A DNA stretch of 64,000 nt from Apostichopus japonicus. Its lineage: Eukaryota; Echinodermata; Holothuroidea; Aspidochirotida; Stichopodidae. Below are positions 45,915 to 56,507 of the stretch, in pieces. Under the pieces are notes generated by a model. The model saw only the letters and a list, made by a program, of their open reading frames with translations, ran no database searches and was not told the origin of the DNA. The stretch spans positions 16,426,521 to 16,490,520 of the forward strand of contig NC_092562.1 of NCBI RefSeq assembly GCF_037975245.1, in the 5' to 3' direction. Each line of letters starts with the position of its first letter. The stretch's first letter is position 1. Both the position numbers and the translations under genes were made by a program.

Positions 45915-47531
45915 CAGTGGCGTGCACAGTATTTCAAAGGTGAGGGGGCCCAAATTCAAAATGTTCCCCACTGGGGCTGAACATTTGTGGAAAGACCAAA
46001 GGCGAATGAAGGATTTGATAAGGGGGGGGGGGTTTGCACGTGGGTCATTGTAGCCGACACTTTGTAGGGATGTCTGGTGCCCAACCCCAGAAACATACGT
46101 CAACTTGTGCATTTGGAGGCATTAAAAGCAGCTCTAAACGCAAGATTGTGCTATAATAAATAGTAATACACTCCCCCGACTTATTGAGGTAGTGACTTGA
46201 ACTTTATGTGAGGTCCAGAACTATTTTATATAAGAGGGGGTGTTGCCTTGGTGTCATTGACGCCAACTCATAAGTCCGGGGTACTCCCGACCCCCCGAAA
46301 TTGAAAAAAAAAATTATATGTCAATTGGTGCCTTCTGATGCATAGTTGGACTTTGATAAGTTAGGTCCATAGAAGGAGTTCTTAACGGAAGGTTTAGCTA
46401 ATAAATATTTTGTGTGAGTTGGGGGAAAAATGGGGTTATCCCTGGAGTATTGGACCTAACTCCTCGGCAAAATGAAACAAATCCCCGACTTAAGATCGAA
46501 AGTGGGGGGGGGGGGGCATGGCACACCGGCTCCCCCATTTGCGTACTCTACCGATCGTATACGATGGGACCTAACCTGTTTTGGAGACAAATCTGGACTA
46601 TACTTTCACGATTCGTGAAGAGTTTATAGGCGATGTAGATGCCCACTGATCAGTGTAAATTTAAAATAAAGATTGCTTACATCACTGTCAGAATGGAGAA
46701 TGTATGCCGCCCCTTGACCTCCAGGAGTTGAATAACCAAGGTCTTCAAAGTTCAGCCGCCCAAAAATTATTTCAATGTTCCAAAATATGTTCTCTGCAGT
46801 TTATAACCTTCCAGTATAGTTTAAGAACACCATGTATAGTAGAATAAGACACGTGAGTTGATATATCCGATAATATGATCTATCTCTTACACGGCTTCCA
46901 CCAGCGAACTTCTCTCTTTACATATCTCTCTTCCTTTATCCATTCAATACTTAAATATAATTGGCTAACACATAAACTCATTAACATAAACATAAAGATC
47001 GAACTGTCCAGCTTTCTAGCTAAATACAACCATAGATAACTTGGACAGAGGAATGCAAATACTTTAAATAGTACACTACCTACAAAAGAAAGGAATGCGT
47101 TAACTGAGAACATGATGGAAACAACACAAAGATAACAAATAAAAAAATAAAAAAAATACAAGTATAAGATCATTCGTACATAATTTCCATCCACTGGTAG
47201 AAATGACCTAATTTTGTAAACTTAAGACACATGTTTAAACTTTTAAATTAATAATTAGAAGTAACATCACACTTGACATAGTCTCTACAACTATAGCAAT
47301 CCACATATTTATTTAAATTAATAATGTCCTTTCTAACAAAAATAGATAATGTCCTAAAATATCCATTAAAAATATAGTTTATAGAACATCCCAAATTTAT
47401 GATAAATCATAAGAATCCAAATACCGAAGTTTGTTTATCGGTCTACCTGCACAACTGTATTGCACTGAATGCCCACTCTCAACCCCAATCCCCTTTGCAT
47501 CGAGACTGTGACTACATGCGTTATCTTCGTC
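45915..47531. other. intergenic, with fragments of G-rich CAGTGGCG-type inserts
   Basis: A CAGTGGCGTGCACAG start at 45,915 and poly-G runs at about 46,022-46,031 and 46,504-46,517 look like pieces of the G-rich element family described at 47,532 and 49,120. The rest is AT-rich with no gene. Confidence 0.45.
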
Positions 47532-47910
47532 CAGTGGCGTAGGAATGTACTTTTGAGTGGGGGGGGGGGGGCTGAAGACTGATGGCCGGCCTGGGGGAGG
47601 GGTTTAAGGGGAGGGGTGTCCCCCTCCCCTTTGAATTTTTTTGCATTTCCAGGTAGCCTCAGATGCAATTTGGTGCAATATAGCACACTTCAACACCGAC
47701 TCCATTTTGCAAACTTAATTTTGTATTTTCACCTTGCCTTAGATGCAATTTGGTGCTCCAAATGAGATTTTTTTTTCTCATTTGGAAATGAAAAAGGGGT
47801 TTTCTGACTTGCGAAGCGGGGGGAGGGGGCGGAATGATACTTCCGCCCCTCCACATTTTTCACTGGGGGGGGGGCTGGCGCCCCCCAGCCCCCCGGTTCC
47901 TACGCCCTTG
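47532..47910 (+). mobile_element. G-rich non-autonomous DNA element with CAGTGGCG terminal repeats
   Basis: Starts CAGTGGCGTAGGAA and ends GTTCCTACGCCCTTG, an inverted repeat with two mismatches at the outer end. Inside are poly-G/poly-C runs and the word pair tgcaatttggtgc. A homologous partial copy in reverse orientation is at 56,180-56,507. I found no clear target duplication for this copy. Confidence 0.75.
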
Positions 47911-48800
47911 TTGACATCGTCAGATGTATATTACTAGTCAATTAGCAAAAGGAACAGAATCGTCTCTATCGTGGGACACCCAGTTTGGACACTTTTTCTA
48001 TACTGTACTGTCATGTCCCGCTTCAGAGCACTCGTATTGTCAGTACGCGCAGTATGAATATAATGTTTCTATCAGATCAAGGTTAGGAACTGTTTGTACT
48101 GTCAATACAAGTGCTTTGAGAGCATGATATTGGAGTACAGTTTAGAGAGGTATTATCATTAGTATCAGATAAAGTTTTTACTGACTACTGGCAGTACCAG
48201 TGCTTTGAAGCATGTGGGAGGACAGTTTAGAGAGGTATTAGCATTAATAATTGTCCCAACTGGCTGCGTGGGAAGGCAAAATGATGAATATTCAGTAGCC
48301 GCTGCGGCTCACTTTATATAGGTTATTACAACATTCGGTTTTCTTTAGTATTTTTTCTTTGGTAGCAACTTAAAAGCGAATAAAATATGTTAATTATAAC
48401 AAGAAGACCAATGTCTTCGGGATGTTTAATGAACTATTATCTACTGCATCCAATATGGAGAGTAGTATGGACATTATTTTCCCTGAAACCTCATTTCGTT
48501 GATCATATATGGATCACTTGTTGTACTATATTCTATTCTTAAGTTTTTCTTTCTTTTTTTTCTTTTTGGGGAGTCTCCTACTTTGTTAAGCCTTACAGGC
48601 TTTATAGGAGACTTCCCGTCACACTGTAAATTGTGATGAAACAAATAAATATACAAATATACAAATACTATACAAAAACTAGCAACGATTAACCTGAAAG
48701 GAAATTAAAGGCATCCTTCATCGATCAGACCAAAAAGAACTGATGTCGGATCTGTGGCCGTGGATCGACTATATCATGATGAAATGTAAGGAAGAGCAAG
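47911..48800. other. intergenic, no gene seen
   Basis: Contains a diverged local duplication (gtcaatacaagtgctttgag, cagtttagagaggtattatc and its echo at about 48,190-48,250). No domain-bearing frame. Confidence 0.4.
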
Positions 48801-49020
48801 CAGGCGCGGCGGAACGGGAAAATTATTGGGGGGGGGGGGGCTAATGTGTGGAGACTATCTAAGCGGAGTGCCACCATCGGTTGGCGCGGAGCGTACAAGA
48901 AAATTTTGGGTTTTTTCAAACCCCCAGATGGTCGGAAACGGCACTTTCCGAGTGTTTTATGCTGCGAATACCTAGCCCTAAAATATGGGTCTCAAGCCTG
49001 CAATTTCTCAGATTGCACGT
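48801..49020 (+). mobile_element. G-rich element, partial copy related to 49,120-49,522
   Basis: Starts CAGGCGCGGCGGAACGGG and shares actatctaagcggag, ccaccatcggttggcgcgga and gcgtacaagaaaat with the element at 49,120. The right end was not found. Confidence 0.6.
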
Positions 49021-49119
49021 AAAAGTCTGTAAAAACATTGTAATTTGTATATTCGATGGTGTTTTAAGAGAGTAGCTATTACTCGTAGTGTACTCGCGAG
49101 TAAGGTAGTGTAGTAAGGG

Positions 49120-49522
49120 CAGTGGCGAAGCTAGGGGTATTGGTCAGGGGGGCAAGAATGGTCTGTACTGGGCGCTTTCGACACTATCTAAGCGGAGCAC
49201 CACCACAGGTTGGCGCGGAGCGTACAGAAAATTTTTGAGTAAAGATACTCCCTAGATTGCAGGAAATGACCCTTTCCGGGCCTTGCTAATTTGCAGATAA
49301 ACGGAGAATAAAGAGGTGTCGTCGCCATTTTGTCGGAAAATTACACCAACAGATTATGACAAATGTCAATAGGTAGATGAGAGCGCAATAAAAAAAGTCA
49401 ATAATCGCGAATAAGTAAAAAGTAGTGAAAAGCTGAAAAGGGCGCCAGCAGTCCATTTGAGTCCGTCGGGGGGGGGGGGGGGCATCCGCCCCCTGACTGT
49501 ATATATGGACGCTCCGCCACTA
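49120..49522 (+). mobile_element. G-rich hAT-like element with perfect 8-bp target duplication
   Basis: Starts CAGTGGCGAAGC and ends GCTCCGCCACTA, an imperfect terminal inverted repeat. It is flanked by AGTAAGGG on both sides (49,112-49,119 and 49,523-49,530). The 8-bp duplication and CAG-type start fit hAT-type transposition. It has no transposase and includes a poly-G run near 49,470-49,482. Confidence 0.85.
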
Positions 49523-49639
49523 AGTAAGGGGATGTTGGAGAACTGGCTGAAATGAGGCAAGTCATTTGCCTAAGACGAAGTTGTGTTACGCTTACCGGTA
49601 CTCACACTCACTGCTTCCACTTTTCAAGGGGCGTGAAGA

Positions 49640-49892
49640 CGCGGTTGGGGTGACAATGTGGTCTATAGCCAGGGGACGGGCCGAGGGTCCCCCAGCAATT
49701 ACTAAAATTATTACACCTATAGTATACGTGTGCATCGGACAGATCGACAAGTATGCATTGAAAAATGGGCAGATGCACGTTTCGGAGCCTTGGTAAATAT
49801 TGGGGGGGCTTATCATGCATTTGCCCCCTCAACTTTTTCATTGGGGGGGCTGAGCCCCCCCAAGCCCCCCCCCCCCGGTTCCGCCGCCACTG
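49640..49892. mobile_element. G-rich element, right end only
   Basis: Ends GGTTCCGCCGCCACTG after long poly-C runs, like the other members of the family. The left end is not clear. Lies just downstream of the lectin gene's poly(A) signal. Confidence 0.5.
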
Positions 49893-49948
49893 AGAGCAAG
49901 TTGTCCAAATAAAGTTGACACGACACTCAACTATTCGTTTTATGCATA

Positions 49949-49954
49949 TTTATT
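49949..49954 (-). terminator. poly(A) signal of the C-type lectin gene
   Basis: AATAAA on the minus strand, 66 bases after the lectin stop codon. Distance and strand fit a eukaryotic poly(A) signal. Confidence 0.65.
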
Positions 49955-50020
49955 TTTGATGGCGCTCTATCAGTATCAGTACACTACAACTGACAAAGAA
50001 GGGAAACATTTTCCACAAAC

Positions 50021-50245
50021 CTAAATAATAGCATATTCGCACATGTAGGCCTTCTTAGCAAAACATTTCGCATCATCCCATTTGCCGTCAGTACGAGCTT
50101 GTTTGGTTACCATGGTTCCACAGTCGCTGTTTCCGCCTCCGTTATCAGGTTGTTCTCCTCCCCAGTTGATAAAAGTGACATTTGTTCCGTCACTCCATAC
50201 CCACGTACCCTCTTCATCTCGATCTGTAAAACCAGTCCAAATATA
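50021..50245 (-). CDS. lectin exon 3 (sugar-binding half)
   Basis: Residues 94-167, YIWTGFTDRDEEGTWVWSDG to CEYAII, stop TAG. Carries QPD and WDD. Acceptor tccttcttttgcag, phase 0. Confidence 0.96.
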   Translation of the reverse strand, partial: YIWTGFTDRDEEGTWVWSDGTNVTFINWGGEQPDNGGGNSDCGTMVTKQARTDGKWDDAKCFAKKAYMCEYAII

Positions 50246-52609
50246 CTGCAAAAGAAGGAAAGAAAATAGATGAAAGGGGAATGTAGTATATACTCAAACT
50301 GTTCTAGAAAGAATGGAAGAAGGGGGTTGGGGGGGGTGGGGACGACGATCCGACGAGAAAATGTTGAAGTTTTGGGAGAGCGGTGAGGGAAGAAGCGAAG
50401 GTGGGGGGTGGGGGTAAGGATTAATTTGTTATTTTAAGTTCAGTTCATTATTTTTTAAAGTTAATTAAAACATTAAGAAGACGTTAGAAGACCTTGCTTC
50501 GATACTTTGTTCTGGTCCGCATTCACTTTTTATAGCCTTAATACGTCTTGCCTAAAATATTAACCATCTTCTCGAAACTTTGACTTTTTCCCTTCAAATT
50601 TTTACTATTTTCCTTCAAAAATTTGCTTATATCGTCTGAAAATTATAACCCCTTTTACTCATATTTTTTAGCTTCAATTTCAAAGGACTAAGGAGAAATA
50701 ACTCGAAATTTTCAATTTTTGTATCAAAATTTGTCTGAAACTTCGACTGCATGCTCAAAACCGTTTATGTAGTTTATAATGCAAACCAGTACTTCGCTCT
50801 GAAAGCCAACAATTTCTCAATGCACGGACTTCTTGAAAGACCACATACGGACTTGCGCAGTACGAAACACATGCGCCGTATTCGATATTGTATAATACTA
50901 CTAATGAGTGAACCATTATATATGAACTCCGTATAGGGGTAAAGTATATGACTTACTTCGAACTGCCTGCCACTTAAAGGAGCCAGCATTGAGACCCACC
51001 AATCGTGTAACCACTGGTTCTCTACCTGTGTACCAATAGATACCAGGTGACCATCACCCGTCTTACTGCACTCGTTTTCGGCATCCAACCACTTCAATTG
51101 GACCTGGTTGACAAACCTGCATAAAGAGATCAATGTGGATGGATTAATAAGTAACTTCCACCATTTTAGGACACATTGGGTAGGGTGGGGGGGGGGGGTA
51201 GATGGGGTGGGGATAAAGGAGGGGTTTGAATTGTTTACGAGGTGTTTCTGGTTAAATCAAGAGCGGTCCATTGACAACCGCATCGTGATAATCTTGAAGG
51301 GTTTGTAAAACCATCTCTAGGTCTGTGCCAACCTAGACCCGGTTTTCATCCTTTATTGATAGGAGGAGGGTGCTTTACTCCCACAGAATATCTCCGAGAG
51401 TAGGAGAATGCAGGTTGCATTAAACTATTTTTAGAGAAATTAAAGAGCAACATAAAAGTAACATATAATACATCTTCCAAAGGATTCCTTTCACAGCTTT
51501 TACCATAACTTGAATTTTAGAGGGCGCTTCATCACTTTATGATATCGTCGACGTAAACGGTCGAGTCATTCACCGACCCGTATCTGTTGTTTTTTCTTCT
51601 CCCCTGCGGTTTATTTCGTGTTTCTTTCTGTTGTTCCTGAAACTGGCACATGACCGACGTTGACTTCAACTTCAAACCGACTCGTATGTAAGTCTTCACC
51701 ATCCCCGCTTTTACCATTCTTACCTCTTTCAACCGGTTTGAAAATATTCAAATTTAAAGTGAGCCCCGTATTATCAGCCTGACTAAAACACAACGACATC
51801 ACTTGGTTTATAAGACAAATTTTGTGTTGGTTTTGATAAAATTTCGACAGGATTGGAAATAAGCATCCCATCACGATGCATCAGTCAGTTCGACGGGTCA
51901 AATTTTATATTACACGAATACAATTTTTGAAAATAACTGATTTTGCATGCATTTAGAATTATTAGAAATATTAAGAGGGGCATTTTAGTAGTTTGATCGA
52001 TTGCAATGTAGCTTCTAGATAACATTCCATGATATTTTTTGTAAAATTAAATGGTTATTAGTGAACGACACGGAAAATGCTACGCCTAATAAATGGCAAA
52101 AGAAGTACATTCATTGCAAAACAAAGCTTGCCATGGTTCTGGTATATAGAAATCATCAACAAATTTTCAAAATTAAAAACACACGTTACTGGTGACATCA
52201 CAGATCAGTAGTGGATCCAGGATTTCTCTAAAGAGGGTGTCACAAGTATCGGTAGTTACTGAAATACTACCAAAACAGAGGTGCGTAATCAAACACTCTT
52301 TAAAAAAAGTAAGAAATACCCTGTCTAGAAATGTGCTAAATGTTCACACTATATGTATAGGCCTAGCCATATAGATACCTAAGTTTTGTGATCAATTTTA
52401 TTTTAAAAGAAACGGCCTGCCCCCCCCCCCACTGGGCCACATCCTAGGCCCGACCTTGTAGGTCACCCATTTTGATAGAGTTTCACATACCTGTAGCAGC
52501 TTCCTGAATATTCCGTCCAGTTAGAGGGACAGGTAGCTAAAGCCGGTGCCAATATTGGTGCCATAGCAACGATGCTTAACAGAAACTTTGTCACTTTAGT
52601 TTTCTCCAT
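50021..52609 (-). CDS. secreted single-domain C-type lectin (QPD type), three exons
   Basis: Joining (minus) 52609-52491, 51116-50957 and 50245-50021 gives 504 bases, 167 residues. Residues 1-25 are a signal peptide (hydrophobic LLSIVAMAPILAPALA), so the protein should be secreted. The rest is one C-type lectin domain with six cysteines in the long-form arrangement: C27, C38, C56, C135, C154 and C162. Q125-P126-D127 is the calcium-site motif usually linked to galactose-type sugars; the following WND is changed to WDD (149-151). The WVWSDGT stretch and INWGGEQPDN are conserved. Two N-glycosylation sequons, N30-W-T and N115-V-T, are visible. Such lectins bind sugars on microbes or cells in the body fluid of marine invertebrates; ligand is inferred only. 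Exon phases agree. Confidence 0.95.
50246..50956 (-). other. lectin intron 2
   Basis: GT..AG intron. G-rich near its 3' half (minus) and AT-rich elsewhere. No further gene. Confidence 0.8.
50957..51116 (-). CDS. lectin exon 2
   Basis: Residues 40-93, FVNQVQLKWLDAENECSKTG to SGRQFE. Holds the C56 helix and HLVSIGTQVENQWL. Acceptor ctttatgcag, donor CGAA|GTAAGT. Confidence 0.95.
51117..52490 (-). other. lectin intron 1
   Basis: GT..AG intron with a poly-G run at about 51,187-51,198 and a poly-C run at 52,421-52,430. The stretch 51,540-51,740 is open on the minus strand for 66 codons but has no recognised domain. Confidence 0.75.
52491..52609 (-). CDS. lectin exon 1 (signal peptide)
   Basis: MEKTKVTKFLLSIVAMAPIL to GSCY plus two bases of R40. 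This is the first ATG after the TATA box. Donor ACAG|GTATGT. Confidence 0.93.
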
Positions 52610-52705
52610 AACTAAACTAGCAGCGATACATCGAGTGAAGTGAACTTATCCGTGAAGACGACTATCTGTACGAATTGTGCCTTTACCACGTACACGATTC
52701 GCGAC

Positions 52706-52712
52706 TTATATA
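52706..52712 (-). promoter_or_regulatory. TATA box of the lectin gene
   Basis: The minus strand reads gtcgTATATAAgtcgcg, 97 bases upstream of the ATG. Transcription would start roughly 25-30 bases downstream, leaving a 5' UTR of about 70 bases. No other core element was assigned. Confidence 0.65.
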
Positions 52713-52892
52713 CGACTAATTCCTAACTGAATGTGAACAGAACCAAAAACCCGATATGATAATCACACAATAATTATTAGGGCGGTAACCGTTTTATTAT
52801 CCCATTAGCTTTTACTTGAAGCGAAGCATGCACACTCCAGTTATGGTCCAATATTGTTAAATATAGACTTATGAAATATAGGAGTGTCGCAT

Positions 52893-52924
<32 letters not shown>

Positions 52925-52927
52925 TAA

Positions 52928-52961
<34 letters not shown>

Positions 52962-53021
52962 TTATACATATATATATATACATACATACACACATATATA
53001 TATATATACATATACATATAC

Positions 53022-53053
<32 letters not shown>

Positions 53054-53075
53054 ACATATATATATATATATATAA

Positions 53076-53133
<58 letters not shown>

Positions 53134-53152
53134 ACATACATACATACATACA

Positions 53153-53188
<36 letters not shown>

Positions 53189-53243
53189 TATATACATACA
53201 TATATATATATATAGGGATATATATATACATATACATATAAAT
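52893..53243. repeat. long AT/ATAC microsatellite tract upstream of the lectin gene
   Basis: About 350 bases of (TA)n, (ATAC)n and TATAAA variants, beginning some 190 bases upstream of the lectin TATA box. Open frames through it are artefacts of the repeat. Confidence 0.95.
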
Positions 53244-53530
53244 ATATCACCCCCTTGATTTTTTAAAAATTGTTACAACATGCGACACTCCTTTATTTCA
53301 TAATTTTCCTTTTGTTTCACTTTATATATTATGACCTTTTACATAAAAATGGGAGACAATGACATACTTTGACATGTATACTTATCAAATTTTATGAAAT
53401 GAGTCAGCGGACTTTAGTCGATGACATTTCTTCTAGTAAAAGTTTTGCAAACAAACACTTTTATCCGTCGAGGCAATGGGACATCTCAACGGTGGTATAG
53501 GATTCCACTGAGGATATAGAACTTTATATG
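53244..53530. other. non-coding, AT-rich
   Basis: Nothing recognised. Confidence 0.4.
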
Positions 53531-53539
53531 TATTTAGTC

Positions 53540-54180
53540 ATTAAACATCACGGGAAAAAAACACGCGTTTAAATCGCCGTTTTCGGTCTGTAATTGCGAC
53601 GTAAATTCCGAGTTCCAGCCTGTTTCCGTTACGTTTCCACTCCTGAAACTAGTGATTAAGGTAAGCTTACGACCCAACTTAAACGCGTGAGTTTTCCGCG
53701 TTCGCGATGACTTATTTACCGAGTACGCGGTGACCGTAAACGCCAAGTGTCATCCAAATACGGTGAAGCTCACTTAATCGTGCGGTTTCAGGGAAGGGTA
53801 ATCTTTACGTTTCCGGTCACAATTACAACAGATTCGCTACCTTAAACATGACCGTTAATCTGGAGTTTACGTTTGAATCCAGCAGTAAACTTCTCGCATT
53901 GATCATCGTAAACGCCATGATTACACCAATATATACGGAGAAACGTGGTCATCGTAAACACATTACTTACGACCAATACAGGGGCTGGGCTTATTCGCCA
54001 CGTTTAGGGAGTCTTAATCGGGTTGATTAGGCTGAGAAATACACGGACCACCTCTATCAAATATTACATTTGATTTAAAGAAAATTAAAAATAATAAATA
54101 TAAAATCACACTCGTTTGATTTTCCACTTTTTTATTTATATATTTGCACCTCATATCGCATCGTAAACGTTTATTTGTTA
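53540..54180. promoter_or_regulatory. CpG-rich stretch with clustered GTAAACG words (possible regulatory region)
   Basis: Markedly richer in CG dinucleotides than its neighbours between 53,560 and 54,010. Words CGTAAACGCC (53,735; 53,909), CGTAAACAC (53,953), TTTACGTTT (53,804; 53,867) and CGTAAACGTTTA (54,160) recur on both strands. GTAAACA is the forkhead-factor core. No protein domain reads through. Function is inference. Confidence 0.35.
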
Positions 54181-56179
54181 TTTTTACACTTACACAAAAA
54201 TTAGTGTAAATGAACGAAATACCACTTCTAATGTGTAAATACATCTAAATGCAACTCAATATTGCTTTACATCATAGTGTTGAATATTCAGCTTTTTGAA
54301 TACAAAGTTTAAACCTCGAGAAGCCATTTTCCTTTTCAAATTTCAAAACATGCATTATTGTCCGGAGAATGTTTTTTGATGCCCAAATATTACTCTACTT
54401 ACATTGTGGCAATTATATACACATGCAACGATTTTAATGCCAGGTGAAAGAAGGAAAAAAAAAAAGTAAATATGGAATGTTTCTATTTTTAGTTACTAGT
54501 TTGCAAATCCAAACCTCTGAAAACCAGCTACCCACTTGAAGTAACTTAACATATCAGCAGTTAAATTGAACCAAACAAATTTATGTTTAAAATTCGGTGT
54601 GTTTATCCTCAGATGATATAAACGCCTAGTCACTTCTTCCATGATGGTTATCGGCCCCTCGACCCCCCCCCGTCCACCCAGGCCCGGAAACGGTACCAGC
54701 CTCTTTTATGTGGAACGAACTTGACACAGAACACCACTTCCTGCCTCATTTCGTAGCACGCTTAATATTTTGTTGCTGCTTTAAATTTTATTGTAATTAA
54801 CATATATTTTGATATAAAATGCAATGATAGCCCAAACAAGATCTCTAATTTTTTTACCCTGAAAGTCTGGAATTAGCCATGCATGAATAATAAAAGACAA
54901 ACGTAAAAGTACAACAACATTTCGACAAATTATTAGGCCTATGCTCTATAGCTATGTCTTATTTTAAAATATGATTTACTAAATGATTCATTAACAATTA
55001 ATAGAATCATGCTTTTTTCTTGGCTTTTGTTTCCTGAAAATATTTTAAGGATAACTTAATCCTTAACATTTAATCCCTTGATGGAATATATTAGCTGTGA
55101 AGGGAAATTTAAAAGAGGCTTCCATTAAAGCAAAAGACTAACAAGAAAATAATAATTAATCTGACATCTATTATTATGGGCATATTCTTTCTTCCTTGTT
55201 GCATTTATCTCAGGCAGGATTTCTTTTTAAAGGTATCATGTAATTACACCAAATGTTAAATTAGAGAAAACTCTTCTTTATTATACAAAATCGTCAACTG
55301 CAACTTGTTTGTATCCGAAACAACGGCGTTTGCTGTTTGTTCCTGGTGCCTCATTAATCAACAAATGCTCAGGACAGGATTATCCACGTGCAACTGGGGC
55401 ACGAGTTTAAACGTTGGGTAAAAAAATTCAAAGAAATATTGTTATAACGTTACATTATTCTACGCTGTATGGTACAAAAAGTTCAAAGAAGTCAAACGAA
55501 ATGGACTTCGATATGCAGTCTTTACGCTGTTGATCAATGACTGTTTTTATGTGATGTTTTTATCTACGTATCATAACTACCGTGGGCAAATAGATGTCTT
55601 TTGTGAGCTATACATCCGGCGTTATCCGGTACCAATGTATCTCTATGGAAGCTCCAATAAACTGTTTGCCACGGGCCTCCCACAAGCTTAATCCGGCACA
55701 TCAAACAATGACCATTTTCACCATTTGGAGGGGGGTCATACCTTCATTGTTATTGTTCAGCCTAATTAACAGCCCAAGTTGGGGCGTCAGTTGGTACGCA
55801 TTTTAAAGATACGTCTCCTTTCCTAACGGTGGGTATCCTTTTTTCTGGACTTTTCGCTAAGGAGAACGTCCTTATAGAATGAGTCCAGCCTCATTTTGTT
55901 CAGTCTTTCCGACTCCCAAGTGAACTCCTGCACTACGGTACCCTAGCTCGTTCGCTCTCCATGTCAGATTCCTCGGATGACATATACTCAGTTGACATCA
56001 CTGTACAGTCTGTCTTTTCTCTCCTCTGACCAGTCTATGTTCTTCATTGCGCTCAATCTACACTGAAGTTTCTGTAAACAAAGACACAAGAATAAGTATG
56101 AATTAGACATATATAAAAACCAGTTGGCATATAGTTTACTTTTGTCGAAAAACATATTAGCTCCAACTGTCAATATCTC
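54181..56179. other. intergenic, no gene recognised
   Basis: AT-rich with a poly-C run at about 54,664-54,671. Short frames at 55,594-55,806 and 55,988-56,224 have no domain. Confidence 0.4.
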
Positions 56180-56507
56180 CAGCCCCCCCCCCCAGTGAAA
56201 AATGTGGAGGCGCGGAAGTATCATTCCGCCTCGCCCCCCCCCCCCCCCCCGCTTCGCAAGTCAGAAAAACCCCTTTTTCATTTCCAAATGAGAAAAAAAA
56301 ATCTCATTTGGAGCACCAAATTGCATCTAAGGCCAGGTGAAAATACAAAATTAAGTTTACAAAATGGGGTGGGTGTTGAAGTGTGCTTTATTGCACCAAA
56401 TTGCATCTGAGGCCACCTGGAAATGCAAAAACTCCCCTTAGACCCCTCCCCCGGGCCGGCCATCAGTCTTCAACCCCCCTACTCAAATGTACCTTCCTAC
56501 GCCACTG
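56180..56507 (-). mobile_element. G-rich CAGTGGCG-type element, partial inverted copy
   Basis: Reverse-complement homologue of 47,532-47,910: it shares cgcttcgcaagtcag, tttccaaatgagaa, gcaccaaattgcatct (twice) and ends TTCCTACGCCACTG. The other terminal repeat is missing. Confidence 0.8.

Noticed and set aside
47532-47546. 8-bp target duplication for the element at 47,532-47,910
   Set aside because: Flanks read tcttcgtc on the left and ttgacatc on the right; they do not match.
52777-53250. 157-codon YIYIYI frame
   Set aside because: Translation of the AT/ATAC microsatellite.
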